From CAVVUF01 sp963751425 (lineage in GTDB: Bacteria; Chloroflexota; Anaerolineae; Anaerolineales; UBA4823), in NCBI GenBank assembly GCA_963751425.1, contig CAVVUF010000002.1, positions 1,798,001 to 1,862,000 of the forward strand: 64,000 bases of DNA. The letters run 5' to 3'. A program made the translations under genes and the position numbers. The notes under the pieces are model-generated. The model saw only the letters and a list, made by a program, of their open reading frames with translations, did no database searches and was not told the DNA's origin. Below are positions 36,510 to 45,568 of this stretch, piece after piece (within the stretch, counting starts at the first letter, position 1; each line of letters starts with the position of its first letter).

Positions 36510-37297
36510 ATGCAATGGGAAAATTTAACTTCCAATGATTTTAGAGCTGCTGTGGAAGCAACCCAGGTTTGTATTATTGCTTTGGGGGTTGTGGAGAGGC
36601 ATAGTGATCACTTGCCCCTCGGAACTGATTTCCTCAACGGCCATCGGATTGCCTGCCTGGCTGCAGAGAAAGAACCCGCGGTTGTGTTTCCCCCCTTTTA
36701 TTTTGGCCAAATATATGAAGCACGCTGTTTCCCTGGCACGATAAATTTGAAACCTAACCTTCTTCTTGATGTGCTGTGGAACGTATTTGATGAAATCGCC
36801 CGGAATGGATTTAAGAAATCGTTCTTTTTAATGCGCATGGTGGAAATAACCATCTATTGGGCTTTCTAGGACAATGCGCTCTTTGGGAGGAGAAGCCATA
36901 TCACCTATATATCCCAACCAATCTGTTTGACCGTGCCCAATGGAAAGCGATCTTAGACACGGAATACCACGGACATGCTTGTGAGTGTGAGACCAGTGTC
37001 ACTCTGGCAAATTACCCTGAACTAGTGCATATGGAGCGAGTTCCAGCTGAACCTGGTGATCCGAAAGGTCGTATGAGCAGCCTTCCGGCAACCTATAATG
37101 GGATTTGGTGGTATGCAGATCATCCTGAGCATTACGCTGGAGATGCGCGCACGGCGTCTGCTGAAAAAGGGAAGCAACTCGTCCGATTGGAAGTGGAAGG
37201 GCTCGCGCGTTATCTCGCGGCAGTAAAAGAAGATCAGATCATCCCGACCTTGACAGCGGAGTTTTTTGAAAAAGAAAATGGATTAGCCAGATCATAG
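36510..37297 (+). CDS. Creatininase-fold amidohydrolase (one frameshift)
   Basis: ATG at 36510 with AAGGAG upstream. The first part (MQWENLTSNDFRAAVEATQV) holds the family's Glu-x-His...Asp metal motif in VERHSDHLPLGTDFL. At about 36822-36830, in TTTTT, the frame shifts: the alternate frame gives NAHGGNNHLLGFLGQC, exactly the NxHGGN signature, and goes on to the stop at 37297. Bridged length about 262 residues, normal for the creatinine amidohydrolase/MftE family, whose members hydrolyse cyclic amides or peptides with two metal ions. The GH140-like glycosidase gene follows directly, so the pair may act on one glycoconjugate or amide-containing substrate. A TATAAT at 36428 could be its promoter. 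Confidence 0.75.
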
Positions 37298-37309
37298 GAT
37301 TTGAGTGCA

Positions 37310-38569
37310 ATGAAAACCAGACTTGCGATCAGTGTTAGCCCAAATGGGAGATATTTTGTCAACACCAAGGGACAGCCCTTTTTCTGGCTTGGAGATACAG
37401 CCTGGCCTCTTTTTGGGCAGTATTCTCGCCAAGAAGCAGAGAAGTGGATCGAAAACCGAGCTCGTAAAGGATTTTCAGTTATTCAAGGAGTTTTAGGGTG
37501 GGGAGGGGGAACGGGTTTTGAAACGAAGCTTCCTGGGCCTAATTATGCCGGGCACCAACCCTGGTTGGGGAGCCCGGAACAGCCTAACCAGGATTATTTT
37601 GAGAATGTTGATTATTTGCTGACCGCAGCTGAGACACTAGGGGTTACGTTGGCTCTGTTACCCACCTGGGGTTATTACGTTGTCGATACAGGGACATTCA
37701 ATATTGAAAACGCGTATTCCTATGGGTATTGGCTGGGTGAGCGTTATCAATCAAGACCAAACCTGGTTTGGGTAAGTGGAGGGGATCGTATTCCTTCTGG
37801 ATATGAGGAAGTGTATCGATCTCTGGCACATGGTTTGCGAGCTGGTGATCATGGTGCGCACTTAATTACTTACCATCCCTGTGGTTGGCGGCATTCCTCA
37901 CAATTTTTCCATAAAGAGGATTGGCTTGATTTCAACATGATTGAGACCTGGACCGAATGGGTGAGAGTGTATGAGGCGGTGCGGTCCGATTATGGACTGG
38001 TTCCGGTAAAACCAGTTGTTCTCGGAGAGCCGGCTTACGAAGATGGTTCAGAATATCCGCTGGGTCCCATCACTCCTTTGATCATCCGCAGGCAAGCCTG
38101 GTGGACTTTCATGGCAGGAGGGTATTTCACCTATGGACATAATCAGAACTGGCGAATGGAAACAGGTTTCTTATCTTGCCTGGAATCTCCCGGGGCACAT
38201 CAAATGGATCTTTTCCAAAAAATCATCCATTCTCGACCTTGGTGGGATATGGTTCCAGACCAGGGATTTTTTGCAGATGGGATCAGCGGCGAACGAACGT
38301 TGAATACATCTGTGCGGAAAATGGACTCGAGCTGCGGTATGGTTTATCTCTCAAGCCAATGTCATGTACAGTTATACCTGGAACGGATTTTGACTCGAAG
38401 AGTAAAAGTTACCTGGGTCAACCCTCAAACCGGTGAAGAGCGTGACGGTGGAATTTATCTAACAGGGAATGCGAATGGGAAAGCTTTTCCAGAAGGCTTT
38501 GTCCGTACACCTTTCACAGTTCCGGAATATTGGGAAGATGCTCTGTTAATCTTGGATGGAATGGATTAG
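37310..38569 (+). CDS. DUF4038/GH140-like glycoside hydrolase
   Basis: Protein of 419 residues. It starts KTRLAISVSPNGRYFVNTKG, then PFFWLGDTAWPLFGQYSRQE, the typical opening of DUF4038 proteins (related to GH140 apiosidases). A TIM-barrel follows: RKGFSVIQGVLGWG, NVDYLLTAAETLGVTLALLP, LVWVSGGDRIPSGYEEV, FNMIETWTEW, and PVVLGEPAYEDG with a candidate catalytic Glu. A short C-terminal beta domain ends it. No signal peptide, so it acts on imported glycosides. It lies 12 bases after the amidohydrolase gene, co-directional. The precise sugar is not predictable; apiose-containing or other plant glycans are known for the family. Confidence 0.75.
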   Translation: MKTRLAISVSPNGRYFVNTKGQPFFWLGDTAWPLFGQYSRQEAEKWIENRARKGFSVIQGVLGWGGGTGFETKLPGPNYAGHQPWLGSPEQPNQDYFENVDYLLTAAETLGVTLALLPTWGYYVVDTGTFNIENAYSYGYWLGERYQSRPNLVWVSGGDRIPSGYEEVYRSLAHGLRAGDHGAHLITYHPCGWRHSSQFFHKEDWLDFNMIETWTEWVRVYEAVRSDYGLVPVKPVVLGEPAYEDGSEYPLGPITPLIIRRQAWWTFMAGGYFTYGHNQNWRMETGFLSCLESPGAHQMDLFQKIIHSRPWWDMVPDQGFFADGISGERTLNTSVRKMDSSCGMVYLSSQCHVQLYLERILTRRVKVTWVNPQTGEERDGGIYLTGNANGKAFPEGFVRTPFTVPEYWEDALLILDGMD

Positions 38570-38665
38570 AATTTATCCCATATGGATCAAATAGACATAT
38601 TGGTTTGGATTAAGACTGCTGTCAAATGGATCTCAGTTTAATAATAGTTGTTTACGGAGAAAAAG

Positions 38666-39533
38666 ATGTCTACAACGGTACGAAGAATTCAATCACTTGT
38701 CCAGCCACAAACGGTATTGGAAGGGGCTGGAGTCAGGCTGAAACGGAGTTTTCCAACTCGAGTATTAGATTATCCTGATCCTTTCTTATTATTTGACCAC
38801 TTTGGATCGGATGATCCAGCCGATTACCTGCCCGGATTTCCAATGCATCCTCATCGCGGCATAGAAACTGTTACGTATATGTTATCAGGAGTGGTGAGTC
38901 ACCGCGATAGCATCGGAAATGCAGGGAAAATCACAGCTGGCGATGTCCAATGGATGACTTCGGGTCGAGGCATCTACCACGAGGAGATGCCGGAACCTGA
39001 TGAAGGTAAGAAGATGGAAGGTTTTCAATTATGGGTAAATTTACCGGCAAATTTGAAAATGACAACTCCGCATTACCAGGAGATCAATTCGAGAGAAATT
39101 CCGGAGATTGAAAGTTCAGATGGGGCGCGGATTTGAGTTATTGCTGGCTCGGTTGCTGGTCAAAAAGGCCCTGTAGTGGGTGTTGCTGCAGATCCACAAT
39201 ATCTTGATGTATCCTTGGATGCGGGAGGAGTTTTCTCGCATGAGATTGATCAAGATCACACAGTTCTGATTTATCTCTATCGCGGTAAAGCCTTTATTGG
39301 CAGCGACCAATCAGCAGAAAATAGCACTGTTCTTTCTCCAGCAATGATGGTATTAAGTGAAGGGGAGCTCGTTAAAAGTAAATGCGATAGATGAGCTTGC
39401 GCGGTTTCTTGTTATGTCGGGAAAACCCATGCACGAACCGATTTTCCGTTATGGTCCGTTTGTGATGAACACGCGTGAAGAAATCGAGCAGACATTAAGC
39501 GATCTTCGAGCCGGCACCTTCATAAGATCGTAA
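38666..39533 (+). pseudogene. Pirin family protein with in-frame stop and frameshift
   Basis: Reads as a pirin: VRLKRSFPTRVLDYPDPFLL, HPHRGIETVTYMLSG (metal-binding His-x-His), TSGRGIYHEEMP and FQLWVNLPANLKM. At 39134-39136 a TGA interrupts the same frame just where relatives have Arg before VIAGS; a C-to-T change of CGA would explain it. The frame continues (GVAADPQYLDVSLDAGGVFS, IYLYRGKAFIG). Near 39373-39380, at AAAA, it shifts to VNAIDELARFLVMSGKPMHE, then PIFRYGPFVMNT, and ends at 39533. Pirins are cupin-fold dioxygenase-like or redox-sensing proteins. Two lesions of different kinds make real decay more likely here than elsewhere. Confidence 0.65.
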
Positions 39534-39541
39534 ATTTCATC

Positions 39542-40171
39542 ATGTTATATGTTTGTCACCAATGTGGTGAATACCGGGTTGATAAAATTATCGACCCGGA
39601 AGGGCCCTTTGCAATCTGCCCCGAATGTGGATATAAACACCTTTTTCGTTATTCACCACTTTTGGTCGTTTCAGGTGCGAGTGGAGCTGGCAAGAGTGCT
39701 GTGCTTTCACACCTCGTAGGAAAAATTAACTCTATGATTTTATTGGAATCCGATATCATTTGGAGAAAAGAGTTCAATCAACCCGAATTGGGATATCGAA
39801 ATTTTTTTAAGACCTGGTTGAGAATTGCTTTTAATATCGGACAATCGGGACAGCCTGTAGTGATCTTTGGTGCAGGTTTTGGAGTTCCAGAGAATCTAGA
39901 AATGTTGGCTGAGCGCAGGTATTTTTCTGATATTAAGTATCTGGCATTGGTCTGCGATGAATATGAGCTCAAAAACCGATTGTTAAAGCGCCCGACGTGG
40001 CGCGGAATTACTGAAAATTTTGTGCAAGAGCAGATAGAATACAACCGCTGGTTCACAGAGGTAGGAAGTATTGGAATTCCACCAGTCGATTTAATCAATA
40101 CTACTAATGTTCCGCTTGAAAGGACCGTTTATCAAGTCAGGCAGTGGATAGAGAAAAACCTTTTTAGGTGA
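39542..40171 (+). CDS. Zinc-ribbon plus P-loop kinase-like protein
   Basis: Protein of 209 residues. A four-Cys zinc ribbon comes first (YVCHQCGEYRVD ... AICPECGYKH). A P-loop follows (LVVSGASGAGKSAVLSHLVG) and an acidic strand (MILLESDIIW). A lid-like Arg-rich segment (YELKNRLLKRPTWRGIT) and the C-terminal helix complete a small-kinase fold of the adenylate-kinase/nucleoside-kinase type. Such zinc-ribbon kinases are usually annotated only as hypothetical ATP-binding proteins; the phosphate acceptor is unknown. It starts eight bases after the pirin remnant's stop. Confidence 0.65.
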   Translation: MLYVCHQCGEYRVDKIIDPEGPFAICPECGYKHLFRYSPLLVVSGASGAGKSAVLSHLVGKINSMILLESDIIWRKEFNQPELGYRNFFKTWLRIAFNIGQSGQPVVIFGAGFGVPENLEMLAERRYFSDIKYLALVCDEYELKNRLLKRPTWRGITENFVQEQIEYNRWFTEVGSIGIPPVDLINTTNVPLERTVYQVRQWIEKNLFR

Positions 40172-40179
40172 ATGGAACT

Positions 40180-40448
40180 TTACCTGCCAAAAGCGTTTTC
40201 AATATCACGGATGTGATGAGTTAACCGACCCAGAAAACCTAATTGGACATCATATGCAGCGTCAAAAAGAGATTCCGCATTGATAGCCAGGCGCATCCGA
40301 TCGATAAACCTTTGATCAGATGGTCCATATAAGCTGCCAAAACTTCCCTGAGCATCTCCTCCCCAAAATCGGAAAGGAGATTCTTTAAATCACTGGTAGG
40401 ATCGTCTAATGTCAGGTCGCCAAAATCGATAATCCCTCTCAATTTCAT
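40180..40448 (-). pseudogene. C-terminal fragment of an aminoglycoside phosphotransferase-like kinase
   Basis: The start overlaps the GNAT stop (ATGA). MKLRGIIDFGDLTLDDPTSD contains the DFG-equivalent IIDFGD and the Asp following it, typical of the APH/ChoK family, then helices (EEMLREVLAAYMDHLI). Near 40305 a frame change leads to RFIDRMRLAINAESLFDAAY and a stop at 40180. The whole N-lobe and the HGDLHxxN catalytic loop are missing, so it cannot be an active kinase. It appears to be a deletion scar joined to the GNAT gene. Confidence 0.55.
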
Positions 40449-40978
40449 TCTTGTCGTAATACTTTCGTGAAGTTGAGGGTTAAGTCATCGTTGACAATAC
40501 AGGTTTCACCCCATTGAAGATGATGGTTATTGTAAAATAAACCACGCCCATCGGGAATATAACCTCGTTTGATATACAAAATATGCGCTGGACCGTAATC
40601 AGGGGTCAGGCCTACACCTATTCCGGCGACTGGAGATCTCAATGCAATCTGCTTCTCTGCCTCATCCATCAAAGCCTTACCAATCCCTTGCCGGCGATAT
40701 TTGATCAATACATTGAAATCGACGATTTCAGGGATCTGCTCTTTTCTAAAGGGCGGGTATTCTGATCCCCACACGATTGTCAGGTATCCAGAAAACTCGA
40801 AAAGGGTCGGCTGTTGTTCTACCTCTGCGAGGAGAACGGTCCTCTCTCCGGATAGGTGTTCTTCCAGATATTGTTGATACTGACTTTCAGGTTTGTTCCA
40901 ACCTTGCATACGGAAAGAGGCTGCCATGACCGGTGGATCGTTTGACTGCATAACCCGAATAATGATGTGATCATTCAT
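40445..40978 (-). CDS. GNAT family acetyltransferase
   Basis: Protein of 177 residues, typical GNAT size. The acetyl-CoA loop is RRQGIGKALMDEAEKQIALR (the R/Q-x2-G-x-G motif), preceded by the strand EIVDFNVLIK and followed by AHILYIKRGYIPDGRG. It would acetylate an amine on a small molecule or protein. It is followed by an overlapping phosphotransferase fragment; GNAT and APH-type enzymes often sit together in drug-modification genes, but there is no direct evidence for resistance here. Stands divergent from the P-loop kinase-like gene. Confidence 0.78.
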   Translation of the reverse strand: MNDHIIIRVMQSNDPPVMAASFRMQGWNKPESQYQQYLEEHLSGERTVLLAEVEQQPTLFEFSGYLTIVWGSEYPPFRKEQIPEIVDFNVLIKYRRQGIGKALMDEAEKQIALRSPVAGIGVGLTPDYGPAHILYIKRGYIPDGRGLFYNNHHLQWGETCIVNDDLTLNFTKVLRQE

Positions 40979-41020
40979 TCAATATTCCTTATTGTCATCG
41001 AGATTGTAATTTTATTCCGG

Positions 41021-43492
41021 TTATTTGCGCTTCTCCACCTCCCATTGCATAGCCCAGATCGCCAAAGGGCGCATGTAGCCAATAGCTCGATAGACTCCCT
41101 CTGCATTGATGGCTTCAGGGGTTTGGAAGAAGAGTCCATAGTCCCGATAGATCGTTTGATATATACCTATCGCAGTGGTGAAAGCCGCTTCGTTTAATTC
41201 CATTTGCAGCATACAGGCTGCCAGGGCAAAAGTGGTACCAATCCACATCTCGCGGGATTGCATGCTGGATGTATCGACAATCCCATCTGAACGCATACCA
41301 TTAATGGCACCACACCCACCATTTTTGAATTTCTGCACATTGTAAGAGTATATTTTTTCCAAAGACTTACGCACATGTTCGGTTGGAATAATATCGGGAA
41401 GACCACAGGCTTTGCTGAACCATTGACCGGCTAACATGTCGGCCATGATACTATCGCGATGCTTACTATGGCTCGAATTGTAGTTATAGTATTCGCCATT
41501 CCAGAGTCTGTCTTCATAAGCGGATTGGGCTTTATTGAGCTGATTGCGGTATTCGTGAGCTTCGTTAACTTTCCCAAGCGCTTCAGCCATGCCGGCCATG
41601 GCGTTCAAACAGGCCAACCACAAGCCTCCCGAATAGGCGCTGGGACCGGTGGCTGTCCAGGCATCATATGTCTGATCGGGGTAGCCGTCATTCTCGATTA
41701 ATCCATCGCCATCGCGGTCGAATACTCGCAATTTTTCAGTAGCTTCTTGGCATGCAGGCCAAGCTTCTTCTAGAAATGGATGATCCTTCGTGAGCATGTA
41801 ATCGCGGTAGATCATCAGCACAAACTTAGAGTTGAGGTCTTTCCAACGACTGACATCTTGTGCCAGGTAAGCATTTACCTGGCGCCAGGGATCCTCTTGC
41901 GGGCTGCCCAAATCATGAGGAATAACCCCGCTGACCTTGCGGGGAGCCTTCTGACCGGAAAGAAACATCACATGCACATCAGGGTGGTCAACAGGCAAAG
42001 CATGTATATAATCTCGCTGAAGTGAAAGCTCTAGCTCAGGGAAAAGCATGGCAAGGGCGAAAGATGAGTAAAAATGCACATCATATGTGTTGTACATTTT
42101 GTACTCGTAACTTTCCAAGTATGCAAAGTGACCGATCTCGGGCTCGGGGAGGGCATCTTTTCCAGTGGGAGCATCCCCTACCCTGCCTGCCGTCCAGATA
42201 GTCCCGCCATCGACGAGATAGTATGTTTCATTGAAAAGCATGGCTTTATACCAGTCAGGCAGGGAAGGATTTTCAAGGGTTGGCTTTTGCCAGGCATTGA
42301 TATCTGCTTCCCATTGGGGATAATTTAAGAGTGCGTCCAGAGAAATGCGTTGAACGGCATTTCCTTCTCTCCCGTAATGCTTCGTGTAGCGGCGATACCA
42401 ACCGTTGCCCCAGCCAAAGCGCCCAATGGGCATATCCCAGGCGAGCGCAAAGACGATCTGGCGTTTCTCCCCGGCAGGAATTTGAAGGCGGACTGAGATG
42501 GCCGCGCCTATCGAAAGATCCTGGGTCGATGGTCTTTCATCATCTACATTTCCCAGGTTTCCATCAACTGAAAAATCATCCCATACGTCGTGACCTGAGG
42601 TATTGGTAACGAAACGTGCCCGATAGCTGGCCTCTACCCCTGTTGTGGCTAAAGTGGAAATAGCGAAAGTCAATGGATCTTCGAATTTACCTTGCTCTGC
42701 CAGCTTTTGACCTGCTTCAAGGGGCTTGGGCTGGCGATGGATGTGCCGGAACTCAATGCCAATCATATCGCCAGAAGATGTCGGATGATGGAAAGCATGG
42801 TTCGAATGTCCGCCGGCCCGATCGTTCGGTGTGCCTGTGCCATTTTGGAATGAGAACATCAGCGCCACAGTAACCGGCGTATCCGCAGTATTCTCTAGGG
42901 TCCATACGAAAACTCCGGCTGGGGTTGATGAAACGTCGTAATTGTGTGGGATGAACGGGGATATCTGCTTACTGGTCAGGCGCAGCCCGGGCAGAGGATC
43001 CTCATATACCGTCCAGGCAAAGGGAAACAAGGCATGATAGGTGCCTTTTTGGGCGGGTAAACCCCACTGCCAGGCATCGAGATAGGAACTGTTTGGTTGC
43101 CTGGGATTGAGAACCTGGGTTTGTGCTGATTTACCAGGGCGCTGGGCAAAGAGGGAAAATTGATCTGCCTGGACATTATCAAAGCGGGTGATCCCGGGTT
43201 GCAGCTGCCAACGATTGAAATCGCCACGAAAACCACGGGTTATTGTCCCACCACCCAGGCCTCCTAAAGGAATACCCTTATCGGGGCGGAAAGGGATGCC
43301 ATGGAAAGTATCTAAGACGGGAGGAATGCCTCGTTTGCGGTCTTCCTGGATTTGCTTCCCGATGCGCATGATCGTGGGAAGCGATTCCCAGAGTAATTTG
43401 AGGCTGACCTTCATCGGAGAGGCTTTCAACAAGGGTTCTTCGTCAAAGCGACGAGACCAGGCAGCAGGTGGAATGTAGGTAGGTGAATGCAT
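41021..43492 (-). CDS. GH116 beta-glucosidase (GBA2-like)
   Basis: Protein of 823 residues, standard for the family. The N-terminal beta-sandwich begins with GIPLGGLGGGTITRGFRGDF and NRWQLQPG, the GH116 signature. The alpha-toroid catalytic part has FAYLESYEYKMYNTYDVHFY, holding the expected nucleophile Glu, and DGLIENDGYPDQTYDAW, holding the acid/base Asp, then SAYSGGLWLACLNAMAGMAE. No signal peptide, so it is cytoplasmic. Family members cleave beta-glucosides, beta-xylosides or glucosylceramide. CGGAG precedes the ATG. It probably belonged to the minus-strand sugar cluster at 45.6-64 kb before the integrase module entered between them. Confidence 0.88.
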   Translation of the reverse strand: MHSPTYIPPAAWSRRFDEEPLLKASPMKVSLKLLWESLPTIMRIGKQIQEDRKRGIPPVLDTFHGIPFRPDKGIPLGGLGGGTITRGFRGDFNRWQLQPGITRFDNVQADQFSLFAQRPGKSAQTQVLNPRQPNSSYLDAWQWGLPAQKGTYHALFPFAWTVYEDPLPGLRLTSKQISPFIPHNYDVSSTPAGVFVWTLENTADTPVTVALMFSFQNGTGTPNDRAGGHSNHAFHHPTSSGDMIGIEFRHIHRQPKPLEAGQKLAEQGKFEDPLTFAISTLATTGVEASYRARFVTNTSGHDVWDDFSVDGNLGNVDDERPSTQDLSIGAAISVRLQIPAGEKRQIVFALAWDMPIGRFGWGNGWYRRYTKHYGREGNAVQRISLDALLNYPQWEADINAWQKPTLENPSLPDWYKAMLFNETYYLVDGGTIWTAGRVGDAPTGKDALPEPEIGHFAYLESYEYKMYNTYDVHFYSSFALAMLFPELELSLQRDYIHALPVDHPDVHVMFLSGQKAPRKVSGVIPHDLGSPQEDPWRQVNAYLAQDVSRWKDLNSKFVLMIYRDYMLTKDHPFLEEAWPACQEATEKLRVFDRDGDGLIENDGYPDQTYDAWTATGPSAYSGGLWLACLNAMAGMAEALGKVNEAHEYRNQLNKAQSAYEDRLWNGEYYNYNSSHSKHRDSIMADMLAGQWFSKACGLPDIIPTEHVRKSLEKIYSYNVQKFKNGGCGAINGMRSDGIVDTSSMQSREMWIGTTFALAACMLQMELNEAAFTTAIGIYQTIYRDYGLFFQTPEAINAEGVYRAIGYMRPLAIWAMQWEVEKRK

Positions 43493-43647
43493 GATCTGCT
43501 CCGCAGATATTCGATTGAGGCTAAGGAGGATAAGATAATTATAACTCAGCCTTTTTCATCCTGCTTTTATCCCTGAATAAGAAGGCTAACTATGAAAAGA
43601 GAATTGAATTAAGAAAAAACATATCACTAGAAACGCGTGGGATAAAT

Positions 43648-43682
43648 GTATTGTTTACAATACCTTTAAAGACAGGTATAAT
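43648..43682 (+). promoter_or_regulatory. Integrase module promoter with operator palindrome over the -35 box
   Basis: TTTACA (43654-43659), 17 bases, TATAAT (43677-43682). A perfect 16-base palindrome GTATTGTTTACAATAC (43648-43663) covers the -35 box, so a bound dimer would prevent polymerase binding. The leader from about 43690 to 43804 is around 115 bases. Confidence 0.7.
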
Positions 43683-43804
43683 AGGTACATATTATTTGGA
43701 AAAGTAAGTCCTAGAACCTTGAAATTTTATCAAACCAAACCCCGGCGCTGCTGGTACAGCCACAAGGTCGGTGAGAGATCTTTTAGAAGAAAGGAAAATA
43801 AACA

Positions 43805-44083
43805 ATGCCATCCATTCAATTTACAACAACCTTTGTGGGAAGCGTCCGGGATATAGATTTGATCAAGAAGGTCCTGGAAAACGAGGACAGCCAATCTGAA
43901 TTTTCGACCATAATTTATGATGCTGTTGCAAAAGCTATCTATGAAGCTGACCCTCTGAGAGAAAAATTAAGAGATGTGAACGTTAGTGTTAGCCCTGCTA
44001 GTATTAATCCTTTTTTGCGTCAACTTATGGAAAAGCAACGCGCGGTTGAAGAAGCACACAAGGCCAAAGATAACTGGGCGTAA
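43805..44083 (+). CDS. Small protein of the integrase module, unknown
   Basis: 92 residues, ATG with AGAAGGA upstream. A beta-strand-like start (IQFTTTFVGSVRDID) is followed by helices (LIKKVLENEDSQ, FSTIIYDAVAKAIY) and a charged end (QRAVEEAHKAKDNWA). No family recognised. It ends two bases before the integrase start, so the two are coupled. By position it may be the regulator of the promoter palindrome or a directionality factor; I cannot see a clear DNA-binding motif. Confidence 0.6.
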   Translation: MPSIQFTTTFVGSVRDIDLIKKVLENEDSQSEFSTIIYDAVAKAIYEADPLREKLRDVNVSVSPASINPFLRQLMEKQRAVEEAHKAKDNWA

Positions 44084-44085
44084 AC

Positions 44086-45171
44086 ATGACGAAATCCCTA
44101 ACCACGCGCGAAGCACAAAACCAAGGGTTTGCTAATCTCAATCCTAAACGGATGCACCAGGCAGGACAGGCAGCCAACCACGCGGCGCGCGAGGTTGTAT
44201 TCTCAGAGTATCGAGAGCGATTATCCAAGCACACCCGAAGGCGCCAATATAGCGACCTGAACGTATTTGGAGACTACCTGCGAAGTATCGACTTAACTCC
44301 CGGCGACATGGTTTCCGATCCGCAGGCATGGGAGTGTGTGACATGGGGATTGCTGGAAGCTTTCAAACGCTGGATGTTACAACAGGGTTATGCGGTTAGC
44401 ACAGTCAATATTCGACTGACAACTGCCCGTGTTTATGCGGCATTGGCAGTTAAGGCAGGTGTGCTGCACGAGAGTGATCTACCTATGATCCGCTTTGTCA
44501 AAGGCTGCGCATACAAGGAAGCCACCCACATAGACAAACAGCGGGAAGATGCAGGCATCGAAACGCGCCGCTCCGTACGGAGGAACGGCGCATTATCCAA
44601 CCGCAAATGGGCGGCAATCAAGATCGGCGGCGACCAGGCGCGGCAGCTAAAGGTGCAACCTGACAACCCCAAGGGTAAGCGGGACGCACTGCTCATGTGT
44701 ATCCTTCTGGATCATGGACTGCGAGCTGGTGAAGTATCCAGCTTGACTGCGCAGGACTTTAACCTGGAACACGGAACGATGACCTTCTACCGCCCGAAAG
44801 TATACAAGATCCAAACGCATAACTTAACCGAGGATACCCTGGTGGCTGCCAGAGCATACTTCGAGCAAGTTGGACCGATCGAGGGTAATCTTTGGTGCCA
44901 ATCGCGCAAGAGTAAAAGCGGCGAACTGGTGGTGGAGGCGCGCGGTATGTCTCCCAGGGCGATCACAAAACGTGTCGGCGCATTGGGTGAAGACATTGGG
45001 CTTGTTAGTCTCTCCCCGCACGACTGCAGGCATTTTTGGGCAACCAAGGCAGCCAGGAACGGCACCCCGCTGGATCGGCTTATGCAAGCGGGTGGTTGGA
45101 ACAGCCCGGAAATGCCCTTGCGCTACATCCAGGAGGCTGAGATCGCCAACGAGGGGGTAAAGCTAGATTGA
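44086..45171 (+). CDS. Tyrosine recombinase/integrase
   Basis: Phage-type integrase of 361 residues. The N-terminal part is a SAM-like DNA-binding domain (YRERLSKHTRRRQYSDLNVF). The catalytic domain has Arg in DHGLRAGEVSSLTAQDF, the His-x2-Arg box in LSPHDCRHFWATKAA, a Trp in AGGWNSPEMP and the nucleophile Tyr in LRYIQEAEIAN. All key residues are present, so it should be active. Length and sequence differ from XerC/XerD, and the two small unknown neighbours fit an element-borne enzyme better than chromosome dimer resolution. Confidence 0.85.
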   Translation: MTKSLTTREAQNQGFANLNPKRMHQAGQAANHAAREVVFSEYRERLSKHTRRRQYSDLNVFGDYLRSIDLTPGDMVSDPQAWECVTWGLLEAFKRWMLQQGYAVSTVNIRLTTARVYAALAVKAGVLHESDLPMIRFVKGCAYKEATHIDKQREDAGIETRRSVRRNGALSNRKWAAIKIGGDQARQLKVQPDNPKGKRDALLMCILLDHGLRAGEVSSLTAQDFNLEHGTMTFYRPKVYKIQTHNLTEDTLVAARAYFEQVGPIEGNLWCQSRKSKSGELVVEARGMSPRAITKRVGALGEDIGLVSLSPHDCRHFWATKAARNGTPLDRLMQAGGWNSPEMPLRYIQEAEIANEGVKLD

Positions 45172-45220
45172 ACACCTCCTGCACTGATTAAGCAAAAAAT
45201 TAGCTTTGAGAGGATGAAAG

Positions 45221-45514
45221 ATGGAACCGACATATTGCACACAGAACGAGGGCGATTGCCCGATCTGCAGCCTGTCCAGCCAGGGGCGGGATTGTAAGAA
45301 TAACAAGATTTATACTGTGGGCATGATCGCGGACTGCTTAGACTGCCATGAAACGCAAGCCTGTAAGCTGTTAAACAATGCTGGCGCTAACCCCTGGCTG
45401 GATGAGTATACAGCTAACATCAGCGAGGTGATCCCCCGCGCTTTAGTCATAAATCTGGCATTGATCCGGGCGAGCGATAGAGTAGGGCGCCAGCTTAAGG
45501 TGTTGCTGAACTAA
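45221..45514 (+). CDS. Cys-rich small protein, unknown
   Basis: 97 residues, 50 bases after the integrase. The N-terminal half is rich in Cys (YCTQNEGDCPICSLSSQGRD, then DCLDCHETQACK), eight Cys with spacings that could bind zinc or iron-sulfur. The C-terminal half is helical (VIPRALVINLALIRASDRVG). AGAGG lies upstream. No family recognised. Last gene of the module, followed by a terminator. Confidence 0.6.
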   Translation: MEPTYCTQNEGDCPICSLSSQGRDCKNNKIYTVGMIADCLDCHETQACKLLNNAGANPWLDEYTANISEVIPRALVINLALIRASDRVGRQLKVLLN

Positions 45515-45531
45515 ACTTGACGATACCAGAT

Positions 45532-45568
45532 AACAGACCAGGCGGTGATGACGCCCGGTCTGTTGTTT
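45532..45568 (+). terminator. Terminator of the integrase module
   Basis: Stem AACAGACCAGGCG (45532-45544) with CGCCCGGTCTGTT (45552-45564), one mismatch, 7-base loop, followed by GTTT. Good candidate intrinsic terminator. Confidence 0.65.

Noticed and set aside
40180..40448. Functional mini-kinase
   Set aside because: The nucleotide-binding lobe and catalytic loop are absent and the frame is broken.
43690..43804. Riboswitch in the integrase leader
   Set aside because: The leader has some GC-rich stems, but I could match no known riboswitch core.
44086..45171. Chromosomal XerC/XerD recombinase
   Set aside because: Longer than Xer proteins and flanked by unknown small genes under a private promoter; an element-type integrase fits better.
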